Below, one piece after another: positions 13,439 to 26,190 of a DNA stretch of 64,000 bases. Both the position numbers and the translations under genes were made by a program. This DNA is from Manis javanica (taxonomy: Eukaryota > Chordata > Mammalia > Pholidota > Manidae): NCBI RefSeq assembly GCF_040802235.1, contig NC_133156.1:188425851-188489850 (forward strand), read 5' to 3'. The notes beneath the pieces were generated by a model. That model saw only the letters and a list, made by a program, of their open reading frames with translations, had not been told where the DNA came from and searched no databases. How positions within the stretch are numbered: the first letter of the stretch is position 1; each line of letters opens with the position of its first letter.

Positions 13439-16400
13439 TACTGTGTGGGGAAACTGGGGACCAGAAGAGATGTTTTTGAGAATGACCACCAGTTCTGGTG
13501 GAGCTGCATCCAGCAGGAAGGGGACCCTGGAGTGTCGCCAGGGAAGGCCTTAGCTCTCCAGCTGAGAAGAGGGCAACAGCAAAAGCTGGAGTCTCTAAGG
13601 AGAGTTGCTCTAAACTGGACTTCACAATTCATCTGAGGATTTCATGGAAAATAGTGGCAAATGAAACAGGAAGGAAGCTGATGCCCAACAGGAGCCATCT
13701 TCTCTAGAAATGGTCAAAAGGGACTAATCAAAAATGCTAGGGATAATGAAATGGTTTTCAAAGCATTTACCTCAACTATTATTATTAGCATTTTGTTCCA
13801 ATTCAGGATCTAAATGCTGTCATATTTTTAAAGAAGATAAAAGCATATATCTAACAGAATGATCCTCCCTTGGTACCTAAGGGGCAGTCAATGCAAAGCG
13901 ATCCAGTAACAATAAGGGAAGCTTTGCAAAAGTAGCCTTCACTGGAGTTGAAGTCCTGCTTGTGTGAAGTGTGACTTCACGGAGAAGCAGGAGAAAACCT
14001 GCCAAAAGTAGGTGGAGGAAGAGATGGAGAAGAGTTTTCAGAAGCAAATGAGTTAACTGGCTCCTTTGGTACAGTGAAGTTTTCACTTGGGAGTGGCTGA
14101 AAAGTACTAAGCCTGTCTGTGCCATCTTTGTGAGAGTACTTAGTTTTCCAAGTCATTGTATCCTGTTTCAATTCCTTGATAATCAGTTAGGTGATGTGAT
14201 TTCCAGAACTTTATTTTGAAGTTAACAGTTTTCAGTTATTGGTGATTGGGAAGTCCACATTCAGTTGGGATCTCTGTATTTTCCGTGAAAAGATTACTCA
14301 GCCCAGCCAGATGTATACAATGTGTTTAAGAAAGTCTTTATTTTATTTTATTGCCCTATGACCAATATTCCCAAGGTATATAGATAGATGATTATTACCA
14401 GTATTTCAGATGGAACCTGAAAGATTAAATAATGTAAAGGAGAAAGAAAAATTTATTTGAAAACTGTTTTGAAGTCTTTGTTTCTCAGTTTATACAGGCA
14501 GCTTGTCCTTGTGTCATTTCTTCGGTGCATGCTATTTAAGTACTAAAAGTAGCCTTCTGTTAGTGTAGTACCCTACTAGTTTGCAAGATGTGGGAGCACA
14601 GAGACTTTCAAAGACAAGCAGCGAAGTGCAAACTAGTACCCAGAATGACAAAGCAATGTTGAGAAGTGCCTCTCTGAAATTGAAACACATCAGTATTTTT
14701 TAAAATTACCATCACAATTCTATACTTACAAAAGCAATATTTATTTTCTCCCTAAACAGATATGTTCCTGATAGTTAAATGTAGATGACTGGCCTGATTT
14801 CTACGTGTGAAAGTGAGGAGAAACTCCAAATTCTAAATCCTGAGAGTAGGATTATTTTAAATGGGCTTTTAGATGTTGCGAGGAGTTTAGAGTGAAAACC
14901 ACTCTTCATGCTCACTAAGCATTTCTTGTTCATTTGCTATGAAAAAAACAATTATTTTTTATAACTTAAGCTGTTGCATTCTGAAGGGAGTTGACTTCAA
15001 AAGTTCTAGGAGGGCCCCTCCTTATCCTCCTGGGTTGGATTCCTGGGGCCAGGCAGGATTGCTGGGCTGGCCAGTGGGGGAGTTGGCCTGGGGGAGGGGA
15101 GACAGTTAAGCACCTTGTGTTGAACCACATCAGCAGCTGTTGAACCTCCCACTTCATGCTTTGACTTCTTGGTGAAAGATGCCAGAATCCAACAGTGGGG
15201 GAAGTGGGACTCCTATATAAGGTGTGCACTGAAACAAAGTGTTAACAGCCTTCTAAAAGTGTGGAAAGGTGAAAACCATTTCACCTCAGAATTCAGGTTG
15301 CTCTCCTGAGAACTCAGACCTTTATTGAGCTTACACAAGTGCTTCAGCAGAATCACGTGTCCACTCTGGAGACACAAAAATCGTCACTTTGATCTCAGTT
15401 CTTTTGTACAGGAATTGTACTGCATTTCGTAATCCATTTGCTAGAAAATATCCAACTGTCAGAAAAATTCTGCAAGTTTAACTTGCTGCTAACTTCAATT
15501 CATGAATAACAGTTTAAATTCATTTTAAATTCAGCAGCCTCTGGCCCCTGCTACAAAGCTATCACAGGAAGAGATTATTACAGCTTCTATTTCAATGGCT
15601 TTTCCTTAAAGTGAGCGCAGAAAGTGTACGTGGGTGGTTAGGAAACTGTTAGTAGTTAGTGTCGTCTTAAAAGGCAGAATTCTGGAAATGAAAGATATCT
15701 TGGCTGCACCTAAAATGTTTGAGTGCTGTGCCACACAGGCACAAACTGAGCAGGACCTGCAGAGGGCCCTGAGCACTACTTCCAGGCTGTGTAATTGGGA
15801 ATGCTATTATAATGAAACTTTCCAATGACATCCTCATCTAGTTAGCTTTTGGCACTGGTTATACTTATATGAGATTTTCATTATGTGGGAATCCAGTAAA
15901 AATTTTTTTTCATTCCCCTTAAAAGAAAAAACAAGAAACATTGCACTACCAACAATTTTAGCCAGGTTTAATTTCAATCAGACCATCGATTTGATTGATA
16001 ACAAATCATTTCACAACAGTTTGAATAGGTCTAAACTTGTCTTGATGTTAACGACTTATAATCGCCTTTATGTTAGGTCTTAAAGTTTTATTGTCCTTAA
16101 ATATTAACTAGTCAGTGAACCATTAAAAGCCAAAGTGATCTGAGATGATATTGATTGGGTTGGCAGCCAAAATTTTAAGGTGCCTGAATTACTTTTTGTA
16201 ACATCTTTACACTGAATGCGCTGTAATTTTTTAAATAATCTCTAATTTTCCGGGAAACCTGCCTCTCTTTCCCTACTGCTTTGAAATGTACACCACTTTG
16301 GTTTACACACCTCTTCAACTAGTATAAATTTGTTCAGATTGTTTCTTGAGGGTAAAGTCTATCAACCTGAACCTTTTGAGCAGAGAACGGCGCCTCTGAC

Positions 16401-17406
16401 CTCCCTGCTTCTCCACGCCTGTCTCTCCTACATGTGTGGGCTCCTCCAGGGCAGGCGGCCGGCTGCGGGGTCTGCACCGTCGCTCAGCTGGCCACGAAAG
16501 ATGCAACTCGCTTCCGTCCTGCTCTGAAAGTACTCTTGATTTGGTGACCTATTTCGAGTGTTGCACAGAGATCTCCGTGCGCAAGCGGCATTTTGTGTCC
16601 CCCGGCTCCAGATGGAGTCCCCATCCTGCCATTTGGTCATCTCCGTGGGCCACTTGCGCATCCTGAGACAGAGGCGTCGGGGAGTGTCCCGGCTGCGGAC
16701 GCTGCCGCCCCCGACCTGCCGGGATGCCTGCCCCGAAAGCCTCGCAGGCAGCGTGGACACCGTGCCTCGGGGTCGGATTTTTGCCCCCTCCCCCCGCCCT
16801 CGCGGGACCCTGCCGGTCCTGCTGACCGGCCCCAAGTTGCCGAATAGCTCAGATGCTTGTCATATTTGCGGTCGCGCGACTCAGCGGGCTGTGCGCGCGC
16901 TGTACTCGCTGCCGCCTTTGTCACTGCCGCTCCGTCATTTGCATGAGTGTTTTTTAGTGTGTGAGGGGATTACTGGTGGTTAGTTGTGGTCCCCTGGCTG
17001 GAGTGTCTCTTTTCCTCTCATCGTTCTTTCTCAGCCTTTCCTTAAGAGAAAATAAAGGGCGCGCCGGAGGAGAGGGAGCCGTGGGCGGCGCTGCCACCCG
17101 GCGTCTCCCGTGCTCCGCCTGCCCCTTCCTGCTCCTCCGGCTGCCGGGCCCCGGCTCGGCATTTATCGAGCCTCCCGGGACCGCCGGGGGAGGGGGCGGG
17201 CCGAGCCGGGGGCGGGGCCGGGAGAGGGGCGGGGCCTGCTGCGCTCGGGGCCGGGAGCTCGCGGGAGGCTCGCTGGCCGCACGTCACTCCTGCACGGCGA
17301 GTGCTGGAGCACGAGCTGCCGCTCGCTCGGTCAGGGCGCCCCCTCCGCCCGCCTCCTGCTTCCTCCTCCGCTGCCTGCCTGCCGCCGCCGCCTCCACCAT
17401 TGTATA

Positions 17407-17445
17407 ATGCTCCGAGCGCGCAGGCAGAGGACGGCGGAGTCTTAG
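17407..17445 (+). promoter_or_regulatory. Upstream ORF 1 (12 codons)
   Basis: ATG at 17407 opens a 12-codon frame, very arginine-rich at its start (MLRARRQR...), ending with TAG at 17443-17445. It is in the transcript only if transcription starts upstream of 17407. Confidence 0.45.
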
Positions 17446-17509
17446 CCGCGGTCTTGCCTCCTGCCCGCTCCCCGGCGCCACCCTCGGGCCCCCGGAGCGG
17501 GGACTCCGC

Positions 17510-17524
17510 ATGGAGCAAGAGTAG
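17510..17524 (+). promoter_or_regulatory. Upstream ORF 2 (MEQE-stop)
   Basis: ATG GAG CAA GAG TAG is directly visible, with G at +4 and C at -3. It is a four-codon upstream ORF in the predicted exon 1. Confidence 0.55.
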
Positions 17525-17552
17525 CCTGAGGAGTGGGCAGAAACCCCTCTTG

Positions 17553-17561
17553 ATGCGCTAG
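17553..17561 (+). promoter_or_regulatory. Upstream ORF 3 (MR-stop)
   Basis: ATG CGC TAG is directly visible in predicted exon 1, a two-codon minimal upstream ORF. Confidence 0.55.
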
Positions 17562-17578
17562 TTCCCAGGTGGAGCTGC

Positions 17579-17583
17579 ATGTG
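17579..17583 (+). promoter_or_regulatory. Start-stop upstream ORF 4 completed by splicing
   Basis: ATG at 17579-17581 is followed by TG, the last two bases of the predicted exon. Joining to exon 2, which begins with A at 33709, makes the next codon TGA, a start codon directly followed by a stop. The main ATG then follows after only three bases. This depends on both splice sites being used as predicted. Confidence 0.45.
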
Positions 17584-20500
17584 GTAAGTTCTTCTGGCGC
17601 CCCGCTGGAGGGGATCCTCGGAGGCGCTGGGCTAGCCGGTGGGTGGGGGGTGGCGCTGGGACCCGGCCAGGGCCGGGAGATCCCGAGGGCGGAGGAGGGG
17701 CCCCGAAGGCCGCGAGGATCGTGGGGGCCTCCGCGAGAGGGTCCTGGGCTGGAGCAGGTACCGGGAGGAGTGCTGCCTCCGGTGCCCGGCCCTGGGAACC
17801 CCGGGGCGGGGGCCGGGGACCTCTGGGGTACGCAGGCAGGTCTGCTGGGGGAAGGGCAGGGGACTGGCAGTCACGGGCCGGGGTCAGGAGAGGGTCGGGA
17901 GCTAGCCGAGCCCAGTGGGCGGAGGGGGCTGGGATGTGTGTGCGTGTTGTGGCGGTTGTGCTGTTGTAAACGTGCGAGACTTTTTTTTTAAAGCTTGGAT
18001 TGCTGACGCGAAGGCTGCTTCACTTTTGGGTTCCGTGACAGGGTTCGCATCCAACTTGGTGTAGTGTGTTTCTGTGAGTTCCTTGTGTTTTTAGCTTAAA
18101 AACAGACCACTCCACCCATTTTTCACCCGTGACAAGTGAATTGATTTTGAGTATGTATGTATATTAAACTTAATGTCTCACCAGTTTTCAGTTAGAAGTC
18201 TGTAAGTCGTCTTGGTGGTGACCGCTTATGACTGAAAGGGAGGGGACTGAGGAGAGCCAGCTGTCCCTAGCCTTGGACTTTGTACCATTAAGACAGGGTG
18301 CCCTCGGAAGTCTATTGCATCTAGAGAAAATCATCAGTTGTTCTCATTTCTATTCTTGGCCATGAGTTATCTTACCTTTAGCAGGTAATAGATTGAGATG
18401 GGCCTAGAGTTTTGGGTTTGGTCTTAAGTTTCACAAAAAGGCTAGATATAGTTCGTCTTTGAACAACTTTTTGCTTTCAAGCTGGGTAGTTTCAGGATGT
18501 TTCAAGAGATGGAAAGTAAGTTTTTATGGTCACTGAATGGGGAAGGGCCATCAGCAGGGTGAGACATCAAGCCTCAAACTCCAGCGGTTTTTATTTGAGT
18601 CGAATTGGGCAGCTCCAGTTGGTCTTAAGGAAGATAGTAAATGTTTTCAAGCTTTGTTCATGAAATATGCTTTTCGATTTCTCAATATATGTTAAGAAAT
18701 GTTTATAATGTGTGCAGAGATCTTACAAATTATAGTAGCCAATAGGATCCCTGAGGCCTTAAGTGTTCAAAGTAGCATTTTATAATTAGGGACTAGTCTT
18801 TGACAAGAGTGAAGTGGGTACTTGGCCCCACTCAACCCCAGAGGACAGTCCACCTGAGAGCCTCTGGTTGTTTTGCTTCACGCGGCAGGAGGGGGGAGAT
18901 AGTTGCTCAGCTAACCAGAAGGCAGGTCTCACCCTGAGAGCTCCTCCTACCCTCCCCTTTTTTATAGCAGTTTATTCTGATTTGAGTGTGCTAGGGTGTG
19001 CTGTGAGGATGAAAATACCCGTCTAAAATCCCAGCTTCTGGCACCAGCAAGTATAGCTTGTTCATGGATCTCTGCTTTCCTGTTAATTTGATCAATTTCT
19101 TCGTGGTAACATAAGAGAGAAAATGTTAAAAAGTTTTCCTTCAGCTTCATTGATTTACTTAGAGGTATTATATGTTAATGTAAAATTGTTTATGCTGTTC
19201 ATCAAGTTTGGAGCCCTCTAAAATAATTTTTACTTCTTTTCCCTCCTCCTAATTAAAGTCTGCATAACCATGTTGTTTTCAGGTGAGAAATCTAATAAAA
19301 TGGAATTTGATGGCCTTTTGTTTTTTTTTTTAAGCACTGTTCCTTGCTTTGTTACAGCAGGTGGGAGAGAGGACTCATATTTTATAATACCAACCAAGTG
19401 TATGACAAGAGGTGTCCTAGGGAACAAGTTTTATTGTCAGGCTAGTCTCATAGCTTCTTAGGTAACAGCTGCTCAGACTTGTTTCCCTCTAAGAGCTAAG
19501 AAAGGATATTCAGATTTTGAAAATTTTTAGACCCCTGTTTGCTAAATTATCCCCCCTTGCAAGTTTTTTTAATTGAGAAGCTGAAATAGATTAATTTTAC
19601 CCAGCTGCCCTCCACTGAATAATTAATTAATTTTGGGCATATAAAAATACTTAAAATTTTGATATTTAAAATTCACTTAAATTTGTGTAGTGATTGATAG
19701 CTTTTGGCATCCACTGTTTTAAACAGTACTCCAATGGCAGAAAAAAGTTACAATACTACCTTAGAAAGACACACACAAAAAAATTGATTAAAAAAGGTGT
19801 AAGTGGAAGCTGAAGATACATACCTATATATGTACATACAAATACAGAAAGACATTTTTCTGTCAATAAATAAAGTAGCATACTATGAATTATCATGATC
19901 AAATGATACTACAAGTTTACCTTTGGTCAAAATTATTTAACACTTTACTAAGAAAGCTAAAAGCTACAGCAGAAGCGTGTAGAGGTTTCGCTGTGATTTC
20001 TTGTTAAAGAACACTAGTAAAAGCATAAAGCTTTATTCTATATTTTATTTATATCAGAAAAATCAAGACCACTTTGTCCACTTATGTATAGATTAAAAAT
20101 ATAGATAAATATGGTATTTAGGAGTGTGGACTTTTAACTCACACATAGAATTTTCAAAAATCTTGATGAATAAATTTCCTATTTACTGTTACTGCATATC
20201 CTATAGGAGATAGCTCCAGTCCAAATAGTTTCTTGTTGAGGGAGAGGGAGAGAGAGACCCGTCTCTGATCTTTGAGTCCAAAGATAAGGTATATACTAAA
20301 GGCACCAAAGAGCAAGCTCCAGCTTTAAGTGAAATGGCCTTGAAATAAGGACAATACCCAACTTCATAGGTCTTTCCATTAATTATTACTGACCTGCAGA
20401 ACACGAAAATCTAAAAACGCTGTGGCCACTGCATATTCAGAAATCATGTATCTACTGACTGCTAATAATTATTCCTTCAGCTGTTGATAGAAACCCACAA

Positions 20501-21734
20501 ACTAGGACTGCTGCTTAAGAAGCATGTGGATATTTAATTTAGCTTAAATCTTCTTGAAGGAAGCAGCTACTAACCAAAGTTGGTGTGTCTTTTTTAAAAA
20601 AGTTATTGTCTCCAACGGCCAGGGCAATTGGCATTAAAGGCAAACTTCTGCCCTCTGTGTAGATGCTGGGAAACCCTGTGAACAGAACTGTCCCCTGGAG
20701 CGCTCATCACTCACTGTGTGGAACAGTGTCTTTCTCTATGAGCCCTGTGTGGCAGTTCATTCTTTGTATGAATCTGTGAATGGCATATGTCAGGCCAATA
20801 AGATGACATTCCTATTCTGGGTAATAAATAGATGCCTTGTGTTTTTTGTTTTGTTTTTTTCTTGAAGATCATGGCACAAACAAAACATGCTTGGCCATCA
20901 AAAAATTTTCTTTGAAATACAAATAAAAATTTCAAAATAAAAACCTCACAGATATCTTTGAAAACCTATGATTTCTAACAGGACAAAAGCAGATGCTTAT
21001 CATTTAAACAAGCACCGAATGCAGACAATGCAGACTCCCTTGTGGAAATTCTGCTCTCTTTGTGGTCTGAGGGCTCCTAAAGCTGGAAAGGCTCTTCTGT
21101 CCCTCATCTGAACTTAATTGGAAATACCTGCCAGGATTCACTGACACAGACACCACAGTTTGATTTGTCTGTTGTAGAAACCTAGGGTCACAGACCCTAT
21201 TCTGCGCCCATTGCTGCTCTCAGTTCAGAATGGAGTCGGCATCTGCTCTCTTGTCTGGCCTCCTCTCATGCTTGCACACTGTGTGACCAGGACTGGCCCT
21301 GCCTCCCAGCAGGAACAGCAGGACGAGGGCTGAGTGTGCCTGGTCCTGCGCCGCCCTGAGTGGAGTGAGCCTTGCGGATGCGTGGGGTGGGGGCTGGAGG
21401 GGAGGGGAATGGAGCCCAGATCTGGAGTAGGCTGTGCAGCTGCTACAGCAGGTCTGACTAGTTTTAGGTGCCCAAAGGCAGCTTTGTTTCTCTGGTAACT
21501 CCAGGTAGCAGCAGACCTAAGTTATTAGAACTAATTCATGCCTGCATTACTGTCTTTTTGTCTCTGCAAAAACCTGTAGCTGTGCAGAGGTACCAAATTT
21601 TGTTCCTTTAACAGCCTTCATAGGAAGTTAACTTAGGAAAACAGTAAACCAAGCCTTTTTGTGCTTCTAAGGAGTTTCAGTTAGAATAGTGAAGTGGAAG
21701 GGATTCTGACTCTTCAGGACAGTTTACACACATT

Positions 21735-21754
21735 TTACACACACACACACACAC
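21735..21754 (+). repeat. (CA)n short microsatellite
   Basis: About ten CA units with a flanking imperfect copy, directly visible. Confidence 0.9.
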
Positions 21755-23330
21755 TCTTTTAGTGGGCTGTGTGAACCTGTTGAACAGAAGTAAAAAATAC
21801 TACTTGAATATGCCATGGTCAGAAAGTGAAATACTGAAACGTCCCTCGCTGCAAATTAACCTTTAGCTCCTAGCTCTCCTCTTCTGTGGCTGGCCGCTTA
21901 TCATTCCACACCATGCCCAGCTCCTGGGGCTGGGAGCAGGTCTGCTAGAGTACCCCACCCTGGTGTTGAGAAATGAGTTAAACTCGGGGAATCTGAAAGT
22001 CCCAAGGTCATCTCCACACCAGAACAGGTTTGCACAAAACTCTAGCCACACTGACATGATAATGAGGTGGCAACTGCTCTAAACTGATCCTCCCTGAGTT
22101 GTTTTCCCCCTTGTACAATAATATGTGGTACAGATTTGCTTTTCCAGATTTCTTTCCTTTTTTGAGGAGGGAGTCTTCTCGTTACATGTGTGTGCCTTTC
22201 TGTGTCTTCCCCGCTCTCCCAGAACCGGTCTGGCGGAGGAATTTGAGCATTGTGGTCCGCAGCTGTGGAAGAAACGGTGCCGCCTCTGCTTGGCAGGGAC
22301 CTGGTGGTGGTCTTTTCTGAACAGTTTTTAAAACAGACCGGTTTATAAAAAATGTTTTGACTGTGTCCGGAAATATAAAATAAAATAGATTTCACCTGGC
22401 AGTGGTTGTTAGCTATCTAGTAGTAGTAGTTGGTTTACAAATAAAAAATACGGTTTGCTCGATTGGCACCTGCCTTATCGCTGCTAAAGCTCCTGAAGGT
22501 AGGCAGGATGAGTGGAATGTTAGGGGGTGGCCAGTTGGGTGGGTTAGAGGCAGGCTCTCCTTAAAGATCACTGAGGTATTAAGAGGTCATTTCCTTAGAA
22601 GATAAATGTCCATTACATTCAGTATGGTATTCTGATTCTTTTTGACTAAATGACTTTTCTGTAAAGTTCTATGAGTCATTAATTGTCAATACACAGAAGT
22701 CCTGGGGAAGAAATGTATTTTATCTCAAAATAGCCCCAAAGCAATTATTTTGAAAAACAAATGACAGCCATATTTTCAAACTATCATTCATTGCCTTCAA
22801 GTTTAGTTTGTATTCTCATTTCTTCCTGCTCTGTTGATAGAAAAATTTAAATTGTCTTCATAAAACCTTATCACTAGCCTGCCTAATTCTTAGAATTAAC
22901 TAAAATAAGCATTCTAAATACGTATTTGCTTACATGGGATAGATACCTACACAGTACAATAGTTATTTCCTCTCTTTTACATGTCCTGTTAAGTATATTT
23001 CTGTTATCCTGTACCTTAAATTTTTACACTCATTTGTCATACTGTAGAAATTTGATTTTTTTTTTAAGGAATCCATATTTAGGCCATACAGTACAACATT
23101 TAGTTTTACTCAATAAATAAACAATGAAATAACATTTCACTGGTTTTCCTCTTTAAACTGCATGTGGAAGTTAAAAAATGATTTATTTCTGTATTCGTGA
23201 ATATAGCTTGCCTTCTTTTTTAAATGATTTTTCCCAGAAATGAGACATTCCAAATTTAAAAGCAAAGAAGCTTAAAGACTAATCACAACCTTTAAGGTAC
23301 GCTTCCATTAAAACACTGATGTAGCAATAC

Positions 23331-23392
23331 CTAGTTTTTGTTAGTTTTATTTAGCAAATAATTGGCAAGTAATTGGCTAACAAAAACCTAGA
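23331..23392. repeat. Small inverted repeat with 14-15 bp arms
   Basis: CTAGTTTTTGTTAG on the left is matched by CTAACAAAAACCTAG on the right, differing by one inserted base. The arms enclose an AT-rich spacer of about 32 bp that itself contains two 'taattgg' copies. It could be a decayed miniature DNA transposon or a chance hairpin. Confidence 0.5.
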
Positions 23393-24604
23393 AGGTTACT
23401 TGTCAGGTTTATTCTAACAAATAATATTTACCTGTTAATGTGACTGATATATATATCTGATGGCCTTCTTTAAAAAAAAACTCATGTACTTTTGGCACAG
23501 AGTTTGGTTTCTACCCTAAGCATTTTTCCCCCTGACATTGTTTATTAAGGGTCTCTAGTGTGAGGGGAAAAACAAGGTATCTTTAGGGAAAAGATGCTGC
23601 AGGAGGGTTGAAACCAGAATCCCATTCAAGCAATTATATACAGAAGAAAAAAATATTTTCATTATGCACAGGAATGGGGGTGGGGTGAGCCTGGCCAACC
23701 TTTACAGACATATTATATTTAAGAGAAAGAAATTCATATCTAAGAATTCCTTCCCTTAATGATAATGAGGCTCCAGATTCAGCATGCTAAAGATGTGTTC
23801 CTAACACCAAATTAGTCTAAAGCAGCATCATAATTTAAGTGATTATAGTAATATGTTATTTATAAAAATAACATTTTAATTCGTTCATGTTTACCAGATT
23901 TCAAATGGAAATGTTGGTAATAATAGTTCATCTCTTCTGAACATTGTTCTTGAACATACAGCATCATAGAACCTCAACTTGTTATATGAATAGAAAGAAT
24001 TTCTGCATGTAGTTTGTATGGTAAGTTGCTTCACTGTCAAAGGTTAACTGTGTTATATTTTATGTAATGGCTCCTCTCCAGTGTCCTTTATGAAATTTTC
24101 CCAAATAACTGCCTGAAGCCATATCTCTTCAATGTCGAGGCAGTTTCTTCTTATTAAGAAGCAGTTAGATTATTGAAGGTTTTTCTATACTAGTAAAATT
24201 CTTAGTGCTAACCTTCTGACTCACTGTATTGTTGGGACCCCCATTGGAAATTCTGAACTGTTGGCTTCTCCAGATCCACATCTTAACGACTTGTGTTTGT
24301 GTGTTTGTTGTCTTGTGTGTATTCTCACTTCAGGAATCCTCCAGGGATTTTAGCCATGGTTTTTGAAAAATCAGTGTTAACTCACATACAGGCAAGAACC
24401 TTTTCTACATTCAATAAATATTTCCAGAGTTTGAACCATACCATAATATAAGTTAGTTTGGTCTTGGCAAGGCTCTTGGCTTGCTTAGCAGTGTCTTGTG
24501 TAGACTGGAATTAGGGAGCAGTCTTGGAAATGTGTCTACTTTGGGAGAGATCTGTAGGTAGGAACTGAGGTGAATTATAAGACTTCAGTGCCTTGCTGCT
24601 CCGC

Positions 24605-24619
24605 TGCGCCCCCTTGTGG
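24605..24619 (-). promoter_or_regulatory. CTCF-like motif, reverse
   Basis: TGCGCCCCCTTGTGG on the plus strand reads CCACAAGGGGGCGCA on the minus strand, a near-ideal CTCF core. It sits in intron 1, about 7 kb downstream of the promoter. Inferred from sequence only. Confidence 0.6.
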
Positions 24620-24814
24620 CTAGATGTGACGTGCTGTCTTTCAGAGCTTAAAAGGAACTGTGACTTGTCCTGGGCTTGCTTGTTTACATAGAGCACTAAT
24701 AACTTTGTTGTGTGTAAAATTCTATCACGATGATAGAGTAGTTCTTGCGGGTGTAAACAATTTATTGTGCTTACTTTATTTTTTAAGTTTGTAGAATCTT
24801 AAAAATACCTATTG

Positions 24815-25085
24815 GCGTGTTGTGGGTTTAAAAAAACATTTTATTATGGAAAATTCCAAACGTACTCAAAAATAAAGGGAAGAGTACAGTGTGCATACCC
24901 TCATACATCACCCAGCTTCAACAGTCATCAGCATTTTATCAGTCTTGTTTCTTCTGCATGGCTATTTTTTTCCTCAGATTATTGCATTTTAAAGCAAATT
25001 CCAGGCATCATATATTATGTTTTTGTTAAACTAAAGTTCAGAGACCATGTAATTCTGTTTAGCCAGAATCGTCAGGTACAATAAA
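24815..25085 (+). repeat. L1 LINE fragment (old, 3' region)
   Basis: 'ttattatggaaaattccaaa', 'catcacccagcttcaacagt' and 'ttaaagcaaattccaggcat' occur in the order seen in old L1 3' regions. The 90-aa open frame here is derived from the repeat. Confidence 0.6.
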
Positions 25086-25559
25086 AGAATTGTTAGCATT
25101 TCCATTGTCTTTGGAAGAGGTGAAGGGTGTCCTTAGCTTCTAGCTTCGTAAGAGTAACGTTTAAAGCCTAAAATTTCCATCTGGCAGACAAACCAGTAAG
25201 ACAGGCTATTAGATTATACTGCTGAATAGGTACCTTCGAAGAAACTCTTTTTTCTTTCTAGATGTTTATTAACAAGGCAATGAATTATTCCAAAGAAACA
25301 TTTGATATATTCTCTCCAAGCACTTGACTCTGTTTTGCCTACTAAATGCAGTTAGTTGTCAACATTTAAGTTTGTTTTCTTTTTCCAAGAGAAAAGATTG
25401 TATTTGACAAACCAACAGTGTCAGAAACTGTCCTCAGTTTAATAGAAGTATGTAAAAATCTCGAGAGGGAAAGCTGGAGTTTCTTAAAATGTGGACTTCA
25501 GAAGACATCTCCCAAGAGTAAAAGTTGGTTTTGTTTTAGTTGACTGAGCGGTTGACTTC

Positions 25560-26190
25560 CAAGCCGAATTCCGGTTTTCTCTGCAGGCTTCAAAATGCTG
25601 TCGAGAAAGCAAAGGAGATTGTTGGCGTGGGTCTGGTGGACGTGCAGGGTCCGTTACTGTCGGCGGGCGCGGGGCCCTGCGCCGGAGCCCCTGCGCGGCG
25701 GGAGAGCCGGGGGAGGCGCCGTCGCCGCCGGGATCGGGTTACAGCCTCAGAATAGCGCCCGAACGCGCCCAACTGGCTTCATCTAGTGACTGGCTTCGTA
25801 ATTACATTGCTGATTTGTTAGGGAAGGCTTTGTCTTACTTACCAATTAGCATGGATGTTACTGCAGGGACCTCAGCCTGGATGAGCTTTGCTTTAAAAAA
25901 AACTTCCCGACCCCGGCAGCTTTAGGGATCCTGACCTGACACTCCCGTGTCTTCTGGGAGCCCTGACTCTGTAAATAAGCAGAGAGGCGTTCTCCCTGTT
26001 GGAATTTCGCCCCTGTTTCTGCCGTTCACGTAGGCCTATGCAGCCAGTTTGGGATCTGAGGGAGCCTTTGGGAGTGCTGCTGGTCCCCGCCCCCCACTCT
26101 GCCGGCGCACTAGATCGCCACCGGGGACGGGGGACTGTCACTCTGCTGCGTTGGCGCATGCACAGAGCAAAGCCTGGGAGGACTGGGTCT
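25560..26190 (+). promoter_or_regulatory. GC-rich patch in intron 1, possible alternative exon or promoter
   Basis: CpG-dense sequence at 25640-25770 (GCGGGCGCGGGG-like strings) and scattered CpGs to about 26170 stand out from the AT-rich intron. A plausible splice acceptor (TTTTCTCTGCAG, ending at 25586) opens it. An NRF1-like half site (GCGCATGCAC) lies near 26154-26163. A weak donor candidate (GAG|GTAGGG) lies at about 26291. I cannot say whether any of this is transcribed; the short open frames are not recognised. Confidence 0.35.

Larger units (their letters stand above)
1..16400. other. Upstream intergenic flank of SERTAD2
   Basis: I see no protein-coding gene here. The short open frames on both strands lack homology I recognise, lack codon bias and often run through repeats or microsatellites. 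The stretch is mostly AT-rich unique sequence with old MIR, L2, L1/HAL1 and MER5-like fragments, listed separately. Between about 420-1285, 1460-2370, 6610-7800, 10010-12020 and 12130-16400 I see no recognisable element apart from the items listed. The segment at 5200-6250 has the feel of an ancient dispersed repeat whose family I cannot assign. A good TATA-like string (CTATATAAG) lies near 15213-15221 with no gene attached. Confidence 0.7.
17280..17583 (+). other. SERTAD2 exon 1 (predicted, non-coding 5' UTR)
   Basis: The 3' boundary is well supported by a donor, GTG|GTAAGT, with the intron starting at 17584. The 5' boundary is not visible, and 17280 is a guess just after the GC boxes. SERTAD2 is known in mammals as a gene with an untranslated first exon and one coding exon, which fits a donor here and the acceptor at 33708. 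Four upstream ATG codons are present and none is in frame with the main ORF without an intervening stop. Confidence 0.65.
16400..18000 (+). promoter_or_regulatory. CpG island and promoter of SERTAD2
   Basis: CpG density rises sharply from about 16.4 kb, peaks at 17.05-17.9 kb and decays by 18.0 kb. Three GC boxes (GGGGCGGG-type, Sp1/KLF) lie at about 17191-17200, 17208-17219 and 17223-17236. An octamer (ATTTGCAT) sits at 16937-16944 and a CRE half site (ACGTCAC) at about 17281-17287. No convincing TATA box precedes the exon, as is usual for island promoters with dispersed starts. The many overlapping open frames of 60-160 codons on both strands here are a by-product of high GC content. Confidence 0.8.

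Noticed and set aside
15213..15221. TATA-like CTATATAAG as a promoter
   Set aside because: No initiator, CpG enrichment, exon or ORF follows; such strings are frequent by chance in AT-rich DNA.
16428..17991. Many overlapping frames of 60-160 codons around the SERTAD2 promoter
   Set aside because: GC-driven open frames over a CpG island and non-coding first exon.
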